From Marivita cryptomonadis (GTDB taxonomy: Bacteria; Pseudomonadota; Alphaproteobacteria; Rhodobacterales; Rhodobacteraceae), in NCBI RefSeq assembly GCF_002115725.1, contig NZ_JFKD01000003.1, positions 186,001 to 250,000 of the forward strand: a stretch of 64,000 nucleotides of DNA, written 5' to 3'. Below the pieces are notes generated by a model. That model did no database searches and was not told the origin of the DNA. It saw only the letters and a program-made list of their open reading frames with translations. Position 1 is the stretch's first letter. Every line of letters begins with the position of its first letter. The translations under genes and the position numbers were made by a program. Shown piece after piece: positions 1 through 8,019 of this stretch.

Positions 1-425
1 ACGCGGTATTTGCGCAGCCATCCGGTCGAGGGCAGTTCCAGCTTGCGCTTAATCCCGCCATCATTGGTCAGCAGCAGCAAACCCTCGGAATTGAGGTCGA
101 GCCGTCCAACGCTCATGACACGGGGCATCTCCTCTGGCAGCTTGTCGAAGATTGTTGGCCGCCCCTGTTCATCCTTGGTCGTCGTCACCAGCCCAACGGG
201 CTTGTGATACAGCCATAGGCGCGGCTCATCCGGTGTCCCGACTACCTTGCCGTTGACCACCACCTTGTCAGACGCGGTGACATTGAGGGCCGGGCTTGAG
301 ATGGTTTTGCCATTTACGGACACGCGCCCCTGCAGGATCAATTGCTCGGCTTCGCGACGGCTGGCAAGACCAGCGCGGGCAATGACTTTGGCGATGCGAT
401 CACCGGGGGGCGGGTTCTGTGTCAT
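1..425 (-). CDS. rRNA pseudouridine synthase, RsuA/RluB family (partial, N-terminal part)
   Basis: Isomerises a uridine of rRNA to pseudouridine in the cytoplasm; family and order of parts suggest RluB (23S rRNA). The ATG is the complement of 423-425 and the gene runs off the left edge, leaving about 141 residues. An S4 RNA-binding domain with the pattern IAKVIARAGLASRREAE starts near residue 11. The catalytic Asp region GRLDLNSEGLLLLTNDG follows near residue 107. It is divergent from tadA, with about 60 bases between the starts. The exact RNA target cannot be fixed from a fragment. Confidence 0.88.
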   Translation of the reverse strand, partial: MTQNPPPGDRIAKVIARAGLASRREAEQLILQGRVSVNGKTISSPALNVTASDKVVVNGKVVGTPDEPRLWLYHKPVGLVTTTKDEQGRPTIFDKLPEEMPRVMSVGRLDLNSEGLLLLTNDGGIKRKLELPSTGWLRKYR

Positions 426-488
426 AACCAGCGGCTTAGTCCAATTCAGCCCCTTGGGAAAGCCGATTGCGCGGTCTATTACGGGGGC

Positions 489-950
489 ATGGTGTTCCGT
501 TCGAATATGTCGCTGGCGCTGGAGCAAGCCCGCGAAGCCGCCGCCCGAGGCGAAGTGCCAGTTGGTGCCGTTGTCGTGGCAGCCGATGGAACCGTTGTCT
601 CTATGGCGGGCAATAGGACAAGAGAGTTGAATGACCCCACAGCCCATGCAGAGCTTCTTGCGATCCGCGATGCGTGTGCCCTGCTGGGTGTTGAACGGCT
701 GACAGATCACGATCTCTATGTGACATTGGAGCCCTGCCCGATGTGCGCGGGTGCGATCGTAAACGCCCGCATCCGGCGGCTTTATTATGGGGCGCAGGAC
801 AGCAAGTCAGGCGGCGTTGCACATGGCGCGCGGGTGTTCTCGCATCCGCAATGTCATCATGTGCCCGAGGTCTATGACGGTGTGAGCGCGTCGGAGGCCG
901 AACAATTGCTAGTCGATTTTTTTGCCGCCAAACGGGGGACAGGTTCGTGA
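489..950 (+). CDS. tadA: tRNA adenosine(34) deaminase TadA
   Basis: Deaminates adenosine to inosine at the wobble position of tRNA-Arg(ACG). The zinc site of the cytidine/deoxycytidylate deaminase fold is visible as [11 protein letters not shown] (His plus the catalytic Glu) and EPCPMCAGA (two Cys ligands). ATG 489 gives 153 residues; ATG 507 ([12 protein letters not shown]) gives 147 and fits bacterial TadA slightly better. The longer upstream frame from 342 runs into the divergent pseudouridine synthase gene and is not credible. The stop overlaps the GTG of rluE (GTGA), so the two are translationally coupled. Confidence 0.95.
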   Translation: MVFRSNMSLALEQAREAAARGEVPVGAVVVAADGTVVSMAGNRTRELNDPTAHAELLAIRDACALLGVERLTDHDLYVTLEPCPMCAGAIVNARIRRLYYGAQDSKSGGVAHGARVFSHPQCHHVPEVYDGVSASEAEQLLVDFFAAKRGTGS

Positions 951-1492
951 CCCGTATCATTCTGTTCAACAAGCCCTTCGATGTTCTATCGCAGTTCACC
1001 GACAAAGGCACCGAAGGCACGACGCGACGCACCTTGTCCGAATTTATTGACGTGCCCGGCGTCTATCCTGCGGGGCGACTGGACCGGGACAGCGAAGGGC
1101 TTATGGTGCTGACCAACAACGGGAAATTGCAGGCCAAGATCAGCAATCCCAAGTTCCGGTCGCCCAAGAGCTATCTTGCGCAGGTCGAAGGCCATCCAAC
1201 TGACGATCAGCTTGAGCAGTTGCGTAAAGGCGTGGTCCTGAAGGATGGCCCGACCCGACCCGCGCAGGTCGAACAGATCATGCCGCCGGCTCTGTGGGAC
1301 CGTGATCCTCCGGTTCGTTATCGCAAGACGGTGCCTGACGCGTGGCTGCGCCTGACGATCACCGAAGGCCGCAACCGGCAAGTGCGCCGGATGACGGCTC
1401 ATGTCGACCTGCCCTGCCTACGGCTGGTCAGGTGGTCCGTCGGTGAATGGTCGCTGGACGGGATCGCTCCGGGAACGTGGCGGGACGCTTAG
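947..1492 (+). CDS. rluE: 23S rRNA pseudouridine(2457) synthase RluE
   Basis: Makes pseudouridine in 23S rRNA. At 181 residues it has no S4 domain and begins directly with the catalytic fold ([14 protein letters not shown]), as in RluE rather than RluB or RsuA. The catalytic Asp lies in [19 protein letters not shown], near residue 46, and the C-terminal family motif is [17 protein letters not shown]. It starts with GTG inside the tadA stop, so translation depends on tadA. Assignment to RluE over RluF rests on the short length and the missing S4 domain. Confidence 0.92.
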   Translation: MTRIILFNKPFDVLSQFTDKGTEGTTRRTLSEFIDVPGVYPAGRLDRDSEGLMVLTNNGKLQAKISNPKFRSPKSYLAQVEGHPTDDQLEQLRKGVVLKDGPTRPAQVEQIMPPALWDRDPPVRYRKTVPDAWLRLTITEGRNRQVRRMTAHVDLPCLRLVRWSVGEWSLDGIAPGTWRDA

Positions 1493-1505
1493 GCCCAGAC
1501 ATCGT

Positions 1506-1967
1506 TCACGCAGCTCTACGCGGGCGGCGTCCTTCACATTCGGACTTCAGATCGGCCAAACCCTGCTCCAGCGCTTTTCGAATTGTGCGCTTTGCATGGC
1601 CCGTCAGAAGCGTTGCGTATGCCCCTCGAAACGATTCCGCAGTTTCGACCCGGGTGTTTGCCCCCTCGGCGGTCAAGCGCCAGATGTGTCGTGCCGAAAC
1701 CACCGTCGTCTTACCCGTCCAGCCGATAAAGCTTGGCGCGTCCAATGCCTGCACGGTGCTTCGGATGGTCATGCCTCCAGCGCGCCATTCGAATCTGGTG
1801 CCGACCGTCACGCACCCGACCGCGCCGACCCACTCGACGTCCCTGTTCCAGTCCGGCCAAGTTTCGGGATCCGAAATCCGCGCCCAGACCGCCTCACGCG
1901 AGGCGGAAATAAGAATAGAGGCCCGTGCCTGAGCACGAGCAGAAATATCAATGTCGAAAAGAGACAT
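1506..1967 (-). CDS. SRPBCC (START/Bet v1-like) family protein
   Basis: A 153-residue single-domain protein with the SRPBCC signature early on: ILISASREAVWARISDPETWPDWNRDVEWV. This is the 'polyketide cyclase/dehydrase' subgroup that forms a hydrophobic ligand pocket. No catalytic residues can be assigned and the ligand is unknown. The Arg-rich C-terminus (CEGRRPRRAA) is probably disordered. It converges on rluE with a 13-base gap and stands alone. Start ATG is the complement of 1965-1967. Confidence 0.75.
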   Translation of the reverse strand: MSLFDIDISARAQARASILISASREAVWARISDPETWPDWNRDVEWVGAVGCVTVGTRFEWRAGGMTIRSTVQALDAPSFIGWTGKTTVVSARHIWRLTAEGANTRVETAESFRGAYATLLTGHAKRTIRKALEQGLADLKSECEGRRPRRAA

Positions 1968-2100
1968 GGCTGGCGTCCAACCTATCGGGACGCCGGCGGC
2001 TTGGCGCGCCGGACCATCCGGCAGCGCGGCGACCGGCCACTAGCAGATGCGTATGCCTCTATGCAGGATCAAGCCCGCAGCGCAGAGGCAGAAAAATAAA

Positions 2101-2994
2101 TCAGACCCACTTGGCCAAAGGCGGCAGGCTCATCAGCACGGCATTGGCGTCATGCCCGGTTTCAAGCCCGAACTTCGTGCCTCTGTCGTAGACAAGGTTG
2201 TATTCAGCATAAAGCCCGCGATGGACCAATTGCGTGTCCTTGTCGGCGTCCGACCAGTCCTGCACACGGCGTTTTTCGACCAATGGCACATAGGCGGGCA
2301 GAAACGCGCGTCCGATATCCTGTGTCAGGCTGAAATCGGTTTCCCAATCACCTGTGTTGTGGTCATCCATGAAAATACCACCGACACCCCGCGCCCGACC
2401 CCGGTGCGGAACATAGAAATACTCGTCAGCCCATTCCTTAAGGCGCGGGTAATAGGCCTCTCCATGCGGGTCGAGATGCTTTTTCTGGGTGTCGTGGAAA
2501 TGCTGGGTATCCTCGGCGTATTCGATGCAGGGATTGAGATCAGACCCGCCGCCGAACCACCACGCATGCGGTGTCCAGAACATCCGCGTGTTCATGTGCA
2601 CCGCCGGAGCGTGCGGGTTTTGCATATGCGCCACGAGGCTGATGCCCGACGCCCAGAAGCGCGGATCGTCTTTCATACCGGGAATGCCCTTGCGTGCCGC
2701 CATCGCGTGCTGCGCCCGTTCACCCAGCGTGCCATAGACGGACGAGACATTGACGCCGATCTTTTCGAACACCCGACCGCCCCGCATCACGCTCATCAAA
2801 CCGCCGCCCGCATCTGAGCCGTCGTCGGAATGGCGTTTGGTTTCGGTCACTTCAAAGCGTCCCGGAGCGGCATCGCTTAACGGTCCGGTGTTTTGGCTGT
2901 CCTCCAGCCCTTCGAACGCGGCAACGATCTGATCGCGCAATTCGCGAAACCACGCAGAGGCGCGCGCTTTTTCGGTGTCAAAGTTTTCCGTCAT
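2101..2994 (-). CDS. hemF: Oxygen-dependent coproporphyrinogen III oxidase HemF
   Basis: Oxidatively decarboxylates coproporphyrinogen III to protoporphyrinogen IX using O2, in aerobic haem synthesis. At 297 residues it is the normal family length. Family blocks are intact: GGGLMSVMRGGRVFEKIGVN, then HMNTRMFWTPHAWWFGGG, then GGIFMDDH, and a C-terminal segment GLYAEYNLVYDRGTKFGLE. It is single-copy in the window. The 88-base gap from the upstream SDR gene may carry its own promoter; I saw no FNR-type box there. An oxygen-independent HemN is expected elsewhere in such organisms but is not in the window. Confidence 0.97.
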   Translation of the reverse strand: MTENFDTEKARASAWFRELRDQIVAAFEGLEDSQNTGPLSDAAPGRFEVTETKRHSDDGSDAGGGLMSVMRGGRVFEKIGVNVSSVYGTLGERAQHAMAARKGIPGMKDDPRFWASGISLVAHMQNPHAPAVHMNTRMFWTPHAWWFGGGSDLNPCIEYAEDTQHFHDTQKKHLDPHGEAYYPRLKEWADEYFYVPHRGRARGVGGIFMDDHNTGDWETDFSLTQDIGRAFLPAYVPLVEKRRVQDWSDADKDTQLVHRGLYAEYNLVYDRGTKFGLETGHDANAVLMSLPPLAKWV

Positions 2995-3082
2995 GTCACT
3001 GTCCTATATTTCTGACGGGACAGTACAATGCATCACGAGAATCACAAGCCACTCCAAGGGCTTGGGTCTGCGGCGAAAACGG

Positions 3083-3886
3083 TCAGTGTGCAGGGGCGCT
3101 GACCGGGTCGATCAAGGTTCGGCCGCCGTCGATGGTCATGATTTGCCCGGTGATGAATCCCGAGCTTTCCGAAGCTAGGAACTGCACCGCCTGTGCCAGT
3201 TCCGCAGGGCTTGCGATCCGGCCAAGGGGCGTGTTGCTTTCGATCTCTTTTCGGTAATCATCATGTTCCTTGAGCGCTTGCGCAAGGCTGGCCGACATCA
3301 CCGACCCCAGAGCGACCGAATTCACACGAATCCGGTGTTCTGCCAGGCACACCGCCAGTGATCGGGTCAGTTGGTCAAGGGCCGCCATCGAAACCGAGAA
3401 GCCAAGCAGTTCAGGCTGTGTTCGCCGCGCCGCGATAGATGACAGATTTACGATGGCCCCGGCCTGACCGTCTTCTTTGTCGGCGGCCTGCTTGATCATG
3501 CGTTTGGCCACCATCTGCGACAGGCGAAACGTATTGGTCACGTTCTGCAACATCAGCGCTTCAAGCGAGGCATCATCAAGCTCGAGCGGATCGGACGGCA
3601 GGACCTGCCGACTGCCATTCACGAGAATATCGACGCGGTCGAATGCGTCGATTGTCGCGGATAGCAGGTTGGCCAGTGTCAGACGCTCACGGAGATCGCC
3701 TGCGAAGTAACGGATGTTGCCGTCTTCTTCTACGATCTCGCCACATTCATGCGACAGGCGTGCCTCATCCATGTCGGCAAACATGACATTTGCCCCCTGA
3801 TCGACGAAATGCCGCGCAATCGCGAGACCAACACCATTTGCGGCGCCGGTGACAATGGCTGTCTTGCCTTCGATGGAAAATGACAT
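3083..3886 (-). CDS. SDR-fold protein with degenerate active site
   Basis: A 267-residue classical short-chain dehydrogenase fold. The nucleotide motif TGAANGVG is at residues 13-20 and Ser150 of the catalytic tetrad is retained (IVNLSS). The expected YxxxK is replaced by FSVSM at residues 163-167, so both catalytic Tyr and Lys are gone. The NNAG structural motif is also altered (LVNGSRQ, near 90). The frame is intact, so this is substitution rather than a frameshift. It lies 12 bases downstream of the RsmC-like gene. It may be a non-catalytic NAD(P)-binding protein or use other residues; the substrate is unknown. Confidence 0.85.
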   Translation of the reverse strand: MSFSIEGKTAIVTGAANGVGLAIARHFVDQGANVMFADMDEARLSHECGEIVEEDGNIRYFAGDLRERLTLANLLSATIDAFDRVDILVNGSRQVLPSDPLELDDASLEALMLQNVTNTFRLSQMVAKRMIKQAADKEDGQAGAIVNLSSIAARRTQPELLGFSVSMAALDQLTRSLAVCLAEHRIRVNSVALGSVMSASLAQALKEHDDYRKEIESNTPLGRIASPAELAQAVQFLASESSGFITGQIMTIDGGRTLIDPVSAPAH

Positions 3887-3898
3887 TCTGAGGCTCCC

Positions 3899-4912
3899 TC
3901 AACGCCGTTTCGCGCGGCCGGGTTTTTCCGAAGTTCTTGGATGATCTGCCTGAAGTATCTTGAACCGGTTGTTGCCGTCCAGTTCCGCGACCTGCTGAAA
4001 ACACTCCGAGAGCGTGGTTTCATAAGGTAGGTGTCGGTTGGCCACCAGAATGAGCGAGCCTTTCGGACGCAGCAAACGTGCGGCGGACCGGATGAAAGCT
4101 TGTCCCAACTGCGTATCGGGCGTGCGGCTGGTGTGGAAGGGGGGATTCATCACAACCCAATCCAGAGCACCCGCTTTGCCCCACGTGGTCGCGTCGGCCC
4201 AATGAAAGCTGACCCGATCATCATGGACGTTCTTCTCGGCACAGGTCAGCGCACGCCTGTCCGCCTCGACCAGATCGACATGGATTACACCGGGCAGATC
4301 AAGAAGGTGACGGGTCAAGTAGCCCCAGCCTCCACCAAGGTCTGCGCCATGACCTTTGAGCGCCTTTGGCAGCGCTTCGACAAGTGCCCGGGATCCGTCG
4401 TCAGGCCCATCCGCAGAGAAAACACCGGGTTGCGTGGTCCACCCCGACGCGATTGGTGCAGGGTCCGGCAAGGCGCACTCCTGAAATGCGCTGCGTGCTG
4501 TGAACCAGAATATCTTGCCATGCGCTTTGGACATCTGGCCTTCGATTGTGACCTTGCTCTTGGCGAATTTCAGCATTGCGTCGATGCCGTCGGTCTTGGC
4601 ACCATCCACGATCACAAGGCCCTGACCGGCAATCGCTTCGGCCTGTGACAACAAACCCCGCGCAAGTTCTCGGCTGCGCGGCAACGTGACATGGACGATA
4701 TCGGCAGGGCCGTGCGCAACGGTGGTCACAACGTGCCCCATTGCCTCGAACTGATCGAAGGCCGGTTTGAAATTTTGCTGAACAGAGATGTCGTACGCAG
4801 CAAGGCTGGACAAATCAGCGTCAACCGCCGGTTCCAGCAAAACAATGCGTGCACCCTCGGACAGGGTTAGCGCGCCTGTTTCAAGCGCGTGGTCTAATCG
4901 AGCTGATGTCAT
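3899..4912 (-). CDS. rsmC: Class I SAM-dependent methyltransferase, RsmC-like (16S rRNA G1207 type)
   Basis: A 337-residue two-domain protein like RsmC, which makes N2-methylguanosine at position 1207 of 16S rRNA. The C-terminal domain has SAM motif I, GADLGGGWGYLTRHLL (near residue 190), and the amino-methyltransferase motif NPPFH (near 256). The N-terminal half is a degenerate methyltransferase-like region, typical of RsmC. The degenerate SDR gene follows by 12 bases, so the two are probably co-transcribed. RlmG is the alternative family member; the sequence alone does not exclude it. Confidence 0.82.
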   Translation of the reverse strand: MTSARLDHALETGALTLSEGARIVLLEPAVDADLSSLAAYDISVQQNFKPAFDQFEAMGHVVTTVAHGPADIVHVTLPRSRELARGLLSQAEAIAGQGLVIVDGAKTDGIDAMLKFAKSKVTIEGQMSKAHGKIFWFTARSAFQECALPDPAPIASGWTTQPGVFSADGPDDGSRALVEALPKALKGHGADLGGGWGYLTRHLLDLPGVIHVDLVEADRRALTCAEKNVHDDRVSFHWADATTWGKAGALDWVVMNPPFHTSRTPDTQLGQAFIRSAARLLRPKGSLILVANRHLPYETTLSECFQQVAELDGNNRFKILQADHPRTSEKPGRAKRR

Positions 4913-4936
4913 GGGAGATCCGGAACTGAGGCCCGG

Positions 4937-5296
4937 TTATTCCTTTTCCATGGTGCATTGCAGCGGATGCTGATGACGACGCGCAAAGTCCATCACCTGC
5001 CCCACCTTGGTTTCCGCGATTTCGTGGCTGAATACACCGACAACCGCGACGCCCTTTTTGTGGACGGTCAACATGATCTCAAACGCCTGCGCATGGGTCA
5101 TGCCAAAGAACCGCTCCAGCACATGCACGACAAATTCCATCGGGGTGTAGTCGTCGTTCAGCAACATCACCTTGTAAAGCGGCGGACGTTTCGTCTTGGC
5201 ACGCGTCTCGACGACGACCCCAGTATCGTTGTCATCATTAGACGGTGGCCCGGCCAATGGGCGGGACGACGTGATTTTGGCCGACAGGTGTCTCAT
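4937..5296 (-). CDS. clpS: ATP-dependent Clp protease adaptor ClpS
   Basis: N-degron recognition adaptor that delivers substrates to ClpAP. It has 119 residues, with about 35 disordered N-terminal residues and then the ClpS core starting [20 protein letters not shown]. The ligand-pocket pattern [10 protein letters not shown] and the later [20 protein letters not shown] are conserved. No clpA lies in the window. It is divergent from a HAD phosphatase gene, with 85 bases between the starts. Confidence 0.96.
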   Translation of the reverse strand: MRHLSAKITSSRPLAGPPSNDDNDTGVVVETRAKTKRPPLYKVMLLNDDYTPMEFVVHVLERFFGMTHAQAFEIMLTVHKKGVAVVGVFSHEIAETKVGQVMDFARRHQHPLQCTMEKE

Positions 5297-5381
5297 GCTT
5301 GGGTCTGGACCTCGGGTTCCATATCCTTGATGGCTCTATATAACCTGTCCTGACTTCGAGAAAAGAGGCGCGTGCCCCGCT

Positions 5382-6080
5382 ATGATGCGAAAGCTGCAAA
5401 CAATCGGGTTCGATGCCGACGATACGCTTTGGCATAACGAGCGGTTTTTCAAACTCACTCAAGAGCGGTTCGAAGAGTTACTGTCTGATTACACGGACAA
5501 ATCTTTACTGCATGACCGTTTGATTCAGGCCGAGCGGCGCAATATCGGCCACTATGGGTTCGGTGTGAAAGGCTTTGTGCTGTCGATGATCGAAACTGCA
5601 ATCGATGTGACAGAAGGCGCAGTTCCCGGTCATGTGATCCGCAATATCCTGGATGCCGGGCAAGATATGCTAGCCCATCCCATCGAATTGCTGCCTCATG
5701 TTCAGACGACGGTCGAGACACTCGCGCAAAGCCACCGGCTGGTTTTGATTACCAAAGGCGACCTGCTGCATCAGGAACGCAAGCTCGCTCAATCCGGCCT
5801 GGGCGAGCTCTTTGATGATGTGGCGATCGTGTCCGAAAAATCAGTCGAGACTTATCAAACCGTTTTCGGACGTCATTCCGGAGGCGTTGCAGCTGCAATG
5901 ATGGTCGGCAACTCGATGAAGTCAGACGTGGTGCCCGCCGTTACGGCCGGAAGTTGGGGTGTGTTCGTCCCTCATGACCTTGAATGGGATCTCGAAAAAG
6001 CCGAACCGCCAAAGAATCCACGCTTCCTAGAAATTGCTGATCTGGGTGATTTGCCATCGCTGGTGGCAGATATCGGCTGA
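5382..6080 (+). CDS. HAD family hydrolase
   Basis: A 232-residue HAD phosphatase with nucleophile motif GFDADDTLW near residue 9, the cap domain between residues 20 and 110, motif II in LVLITKGD, and the motif IV region VGNSMKSDVVPA. The substrate cannot be named. It resembles the YjjG/Had-like-2 group that dephosphorylates nucleotides or other small phosphates. Two ATGs stand in tandem at 5382 and 5385. It is monocistronic, followed by a roughly 200-base spacer. Confidence 0.85.
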   Translation: MMRKLQTIGFDADDTLWHNERFFKLTQERFEELLSDYTDKSLLHDRLIQAERRNIGHYGFGVKGFVLSMIETAIDVTEGAVPGHVIRNILDAGQDMLAHPIELLPHVQTTVETLAQSHRLVLITKGDLLHQERKLAQSGLGELFDDVAIVSEKSVETYQTVFGRHSGGVAAAMMVGNSMKSDVVPAVTAGSWGVFVPHDLEWDLEKAEPPKNPRFLEIADLGDLPSLVADIG

Positions 6081-6285
6081 TCGCGTTCGCCACATTCTTG
6101 CCACAATGGCTGCCCTAGTTGGCAGATTGAATCCTCCCCCAACATCTTGGGGTCGGGCAGGTTATGATCGAGAAAAAGATATAAAAATAAGGACTTTATC
6201 GGTCTCCGCGCCTGTGCTACGTTTTCTGTAATAATAATGCTGACCGGAAAAATTCGGCAGCTTGAGGCAGAGAAGGCGGAAAATC

Positions 6286-7836
6286 GTGACGGGACGGCGT
6301 AGAAAGCCGGGCCGAATTGGCCTGTACGTGATCACTGCAATCTGGTTGGCCATATTGGTGCCAATGAGCGCCATGGCAGCACCCTATGCTGCGATGGTGA
6401 TGGATTCCCGAAACGGTGAGGTTATCCATTCGGACAACGCAGACACACGGCTTCACCCAGCCTCTTTGACCAAGATGATGACGCTCTACGTGGTTTTCGA
6501 AGCTGTTCAGAACGGCGAGATCAGCATGGACACCAAAGTCCGCATCTCTCAGAAAGCCGCGGCAGAACCCCCGTCAAAGCTTGGCTTGCGCGCAGGATCC
6601 ACGATCCAATTGCGCTATCTTGTGCGGGCCGCTGCAATCAAGTCGGCCAATGACGCGGCAACAGCGCTGGCCGAAGCGATTTCCGGTTCCGAAGCGGCTT
6701 TTGCTCGGCGTATGAACCGGACCGCCAAAGCGATTGGCATGACCCGGACTACCTTTAAGAACGCGCATGGTCTCACCGAATCCGGGCATCTTTCAACCGC
6801 GCGGGACATGACGATTCTTGGGCGGCATGTGCTGTACGACTACCCACAGTACTACAACCTTTTCTCGCGCCGCAGCACGGATGCGGGGATCAAGACCGTC
6901 GCCCATACAAATCGGCGCTTTCTGGACAGCTATGCAGGGGCCGACGGGATCAAGACCGGCTACACGCGCGCGGCCGGCTTCAACCTAACCGCATCCGCTG
7001 AACGCGGTGGCGAACGGATCATCGTGACCGTGTTCGGCGGCAACTCAACCGCGTCGCGCAATGCGCAGGTGGCCAAGCTGATGGACCTTGGATTCAAAAA
7101 GGCCCCTAGCCGCATGGCGCTGCGTACACCACGCAAACCGCCGTACCTTGGCCCGGACACATCGGCTACAACCGAAACTGTGATCGCACGCAGCCAAACA
7201 CCGTCAACAAACACACGGGCGAAATCCATTCGCGTGGTCGCCGCCGCCGTGAAGACAAGCCTGCGCCCAACCGCACGACCGGTGGCGGAACCGATCCTGC
7301 CGGATGCGCTGGTGGCTGAATTGAAACAGGACATTCAATCGGTTCTCGAGGACGTCCAGACAGCAGAAGTGCAAGACGTGGCAGCCACTTCAGCACAGAT
7401 TGCCTTAGCCACACCGGTATCAGAGGCCACGGTAGACGCGGCCTTGTCCAGCGAGCAAGCCGCACCCAGCGCTTCGGTCAAACCGGTTGTCCGGCCAAGA
7501 ACACTGGTTCTCGCATCAGCCACGGCACGACAGGCTGCTCCAGCAGCCCCCGCGCCCAAGCGCGAGGCTGAAGTCGTCACGCGCATCTCGACCTCTGGCG
7601 GGCGGCATTGGGGTATCAATGTCGGGCGCTTCTCCAGCCGTCATGCTGCCGAAAAGGCGCTTCTGAAAACCGCGCTTGCCGAAATGGCCACTCTCGATGG
7701 TTCCCTTCGCAAGATCGTGAACGGATCGCGCGGCTTTGATGCCAACTTCATGGGCCTGACCCGCGATTCAGCAGACCTCGCATGCCGCAGGCTTCAGGCG
7801 CGGCAGGTCACGTGCTTTATGATCGGGCCAAGCTGA
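6286..7836 (+). CDS. D-alanyl-D-alanine carboxypeptidase (PBP5/6 family) with C-terminal SPOR domain
   Basis: Removes the terminal D-Ala of peptidoglycan pentapeptides in the periplasm. From GTG 6286 (upstream AGAAGG) it has 516 residues; a TTG at 6262 gives eight more. A signal peptide of about 31 residues ends at SAMA. All three penicillin-binding motifs are present: SLTK (60-63), SAN, and KTG in GADGIKTGYTRAAG. A long Ala/Pro/Thr-rich linker follows, then a SPOR-like C-terminal domain (HWGINVGRFSSRHAAEKAL) that would bind denuded glycan at the septum. The SPOR tail suggests a role in division-site remodelling. Confidence 0.93.
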   Translation: MTGRRRKPGRIGLYVITAIWLAILVPMSAMAAPYAAMVMDSRNGEVIHSDNADTRLHPASLTKMMTLYVVFEAVQNGEISMDTKVRISQKAAAEPPSKLGLRAGSTIQLRYLVRAAAIKSANDAATALAEAISGSEAAFARRMNRTAKAIGMTRTTFKNAHGLTESGHLSTARDMTILGRHVLYDYPQYYNLFSRRSTDAGIKTVAHTNRRFLDSYAGADGIKTGYTRAAGFNLTASAERGGERIIVTVFGGNSTASRNAQVAKLMDLGFKKAPSRMALRTPRKPPYLGPDTSATTETVIARSQTPSTNTRAKSIRVVAAAVKTSLRPTARPVAEPILPDALVAELKQDIQSVLEDVQTAEVQDVAATSAQIALATPVSEATVDAALSSEQAAPSASVKPVVRPRTLVLASATARQAAPAAPAPKREAEVVTRISTSGGRHWGINVGRFSSRHAAEKALLKTALAEMATLDGSLRKIVNGSRGFDANFMGLTRDSADLACRRLQARQVTCFMIGPS

Positions 7837-7847
7837 CCCACAAAGGA

Positions 7848-8006
7848 TCAGCTTTTGGGGCGGTCGTCGTAGTCGTCTGACAGGATACGCTGTGCAGCCC
7901 CTTCCGGGTCTTCGTATTGTCGCGACCTGACCGTGAACACAAAAGCCACCAGCCCGATCCCGCCTAGGATCAGCGATACAGGAATCAGATAGGTCAGGAC
8001 GTTCAT
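7848..8006 (-). CDS. ccoS: cbb3 oxidase maturation protein CcoS
   Basis: A 52-residue single-TM protein starting MNVLTYLIPVSLILGGIGLV and ending in an acidic polar tail (SDDYDDRPKS). Size, one N-terminal TM segment and position 13 bases downstream of ccoI match CcoS, which is needed for insertion of cofactors into CcoN. It is the last gene of ccoGHIS and converges on the carboxypeptidase gene with an 11-base gap. It is easily missed by length-filtered gene finding. Confidence 0.9.
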   Translation of the reverse strand: MNVLTYLIPVSLILGGIGLVAFVFTVRSRQYEDPEGAAQRILSDDYDDRPKS

Positions 8007-8019
8007 CGAAGGCTCCGGT

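Noticed and set aside
3083-3886. Pseudogene status for the degenerate SDR
   Set aside because: Full length, intact frame and normal spacing to its neighbour; only active-site residues differ.
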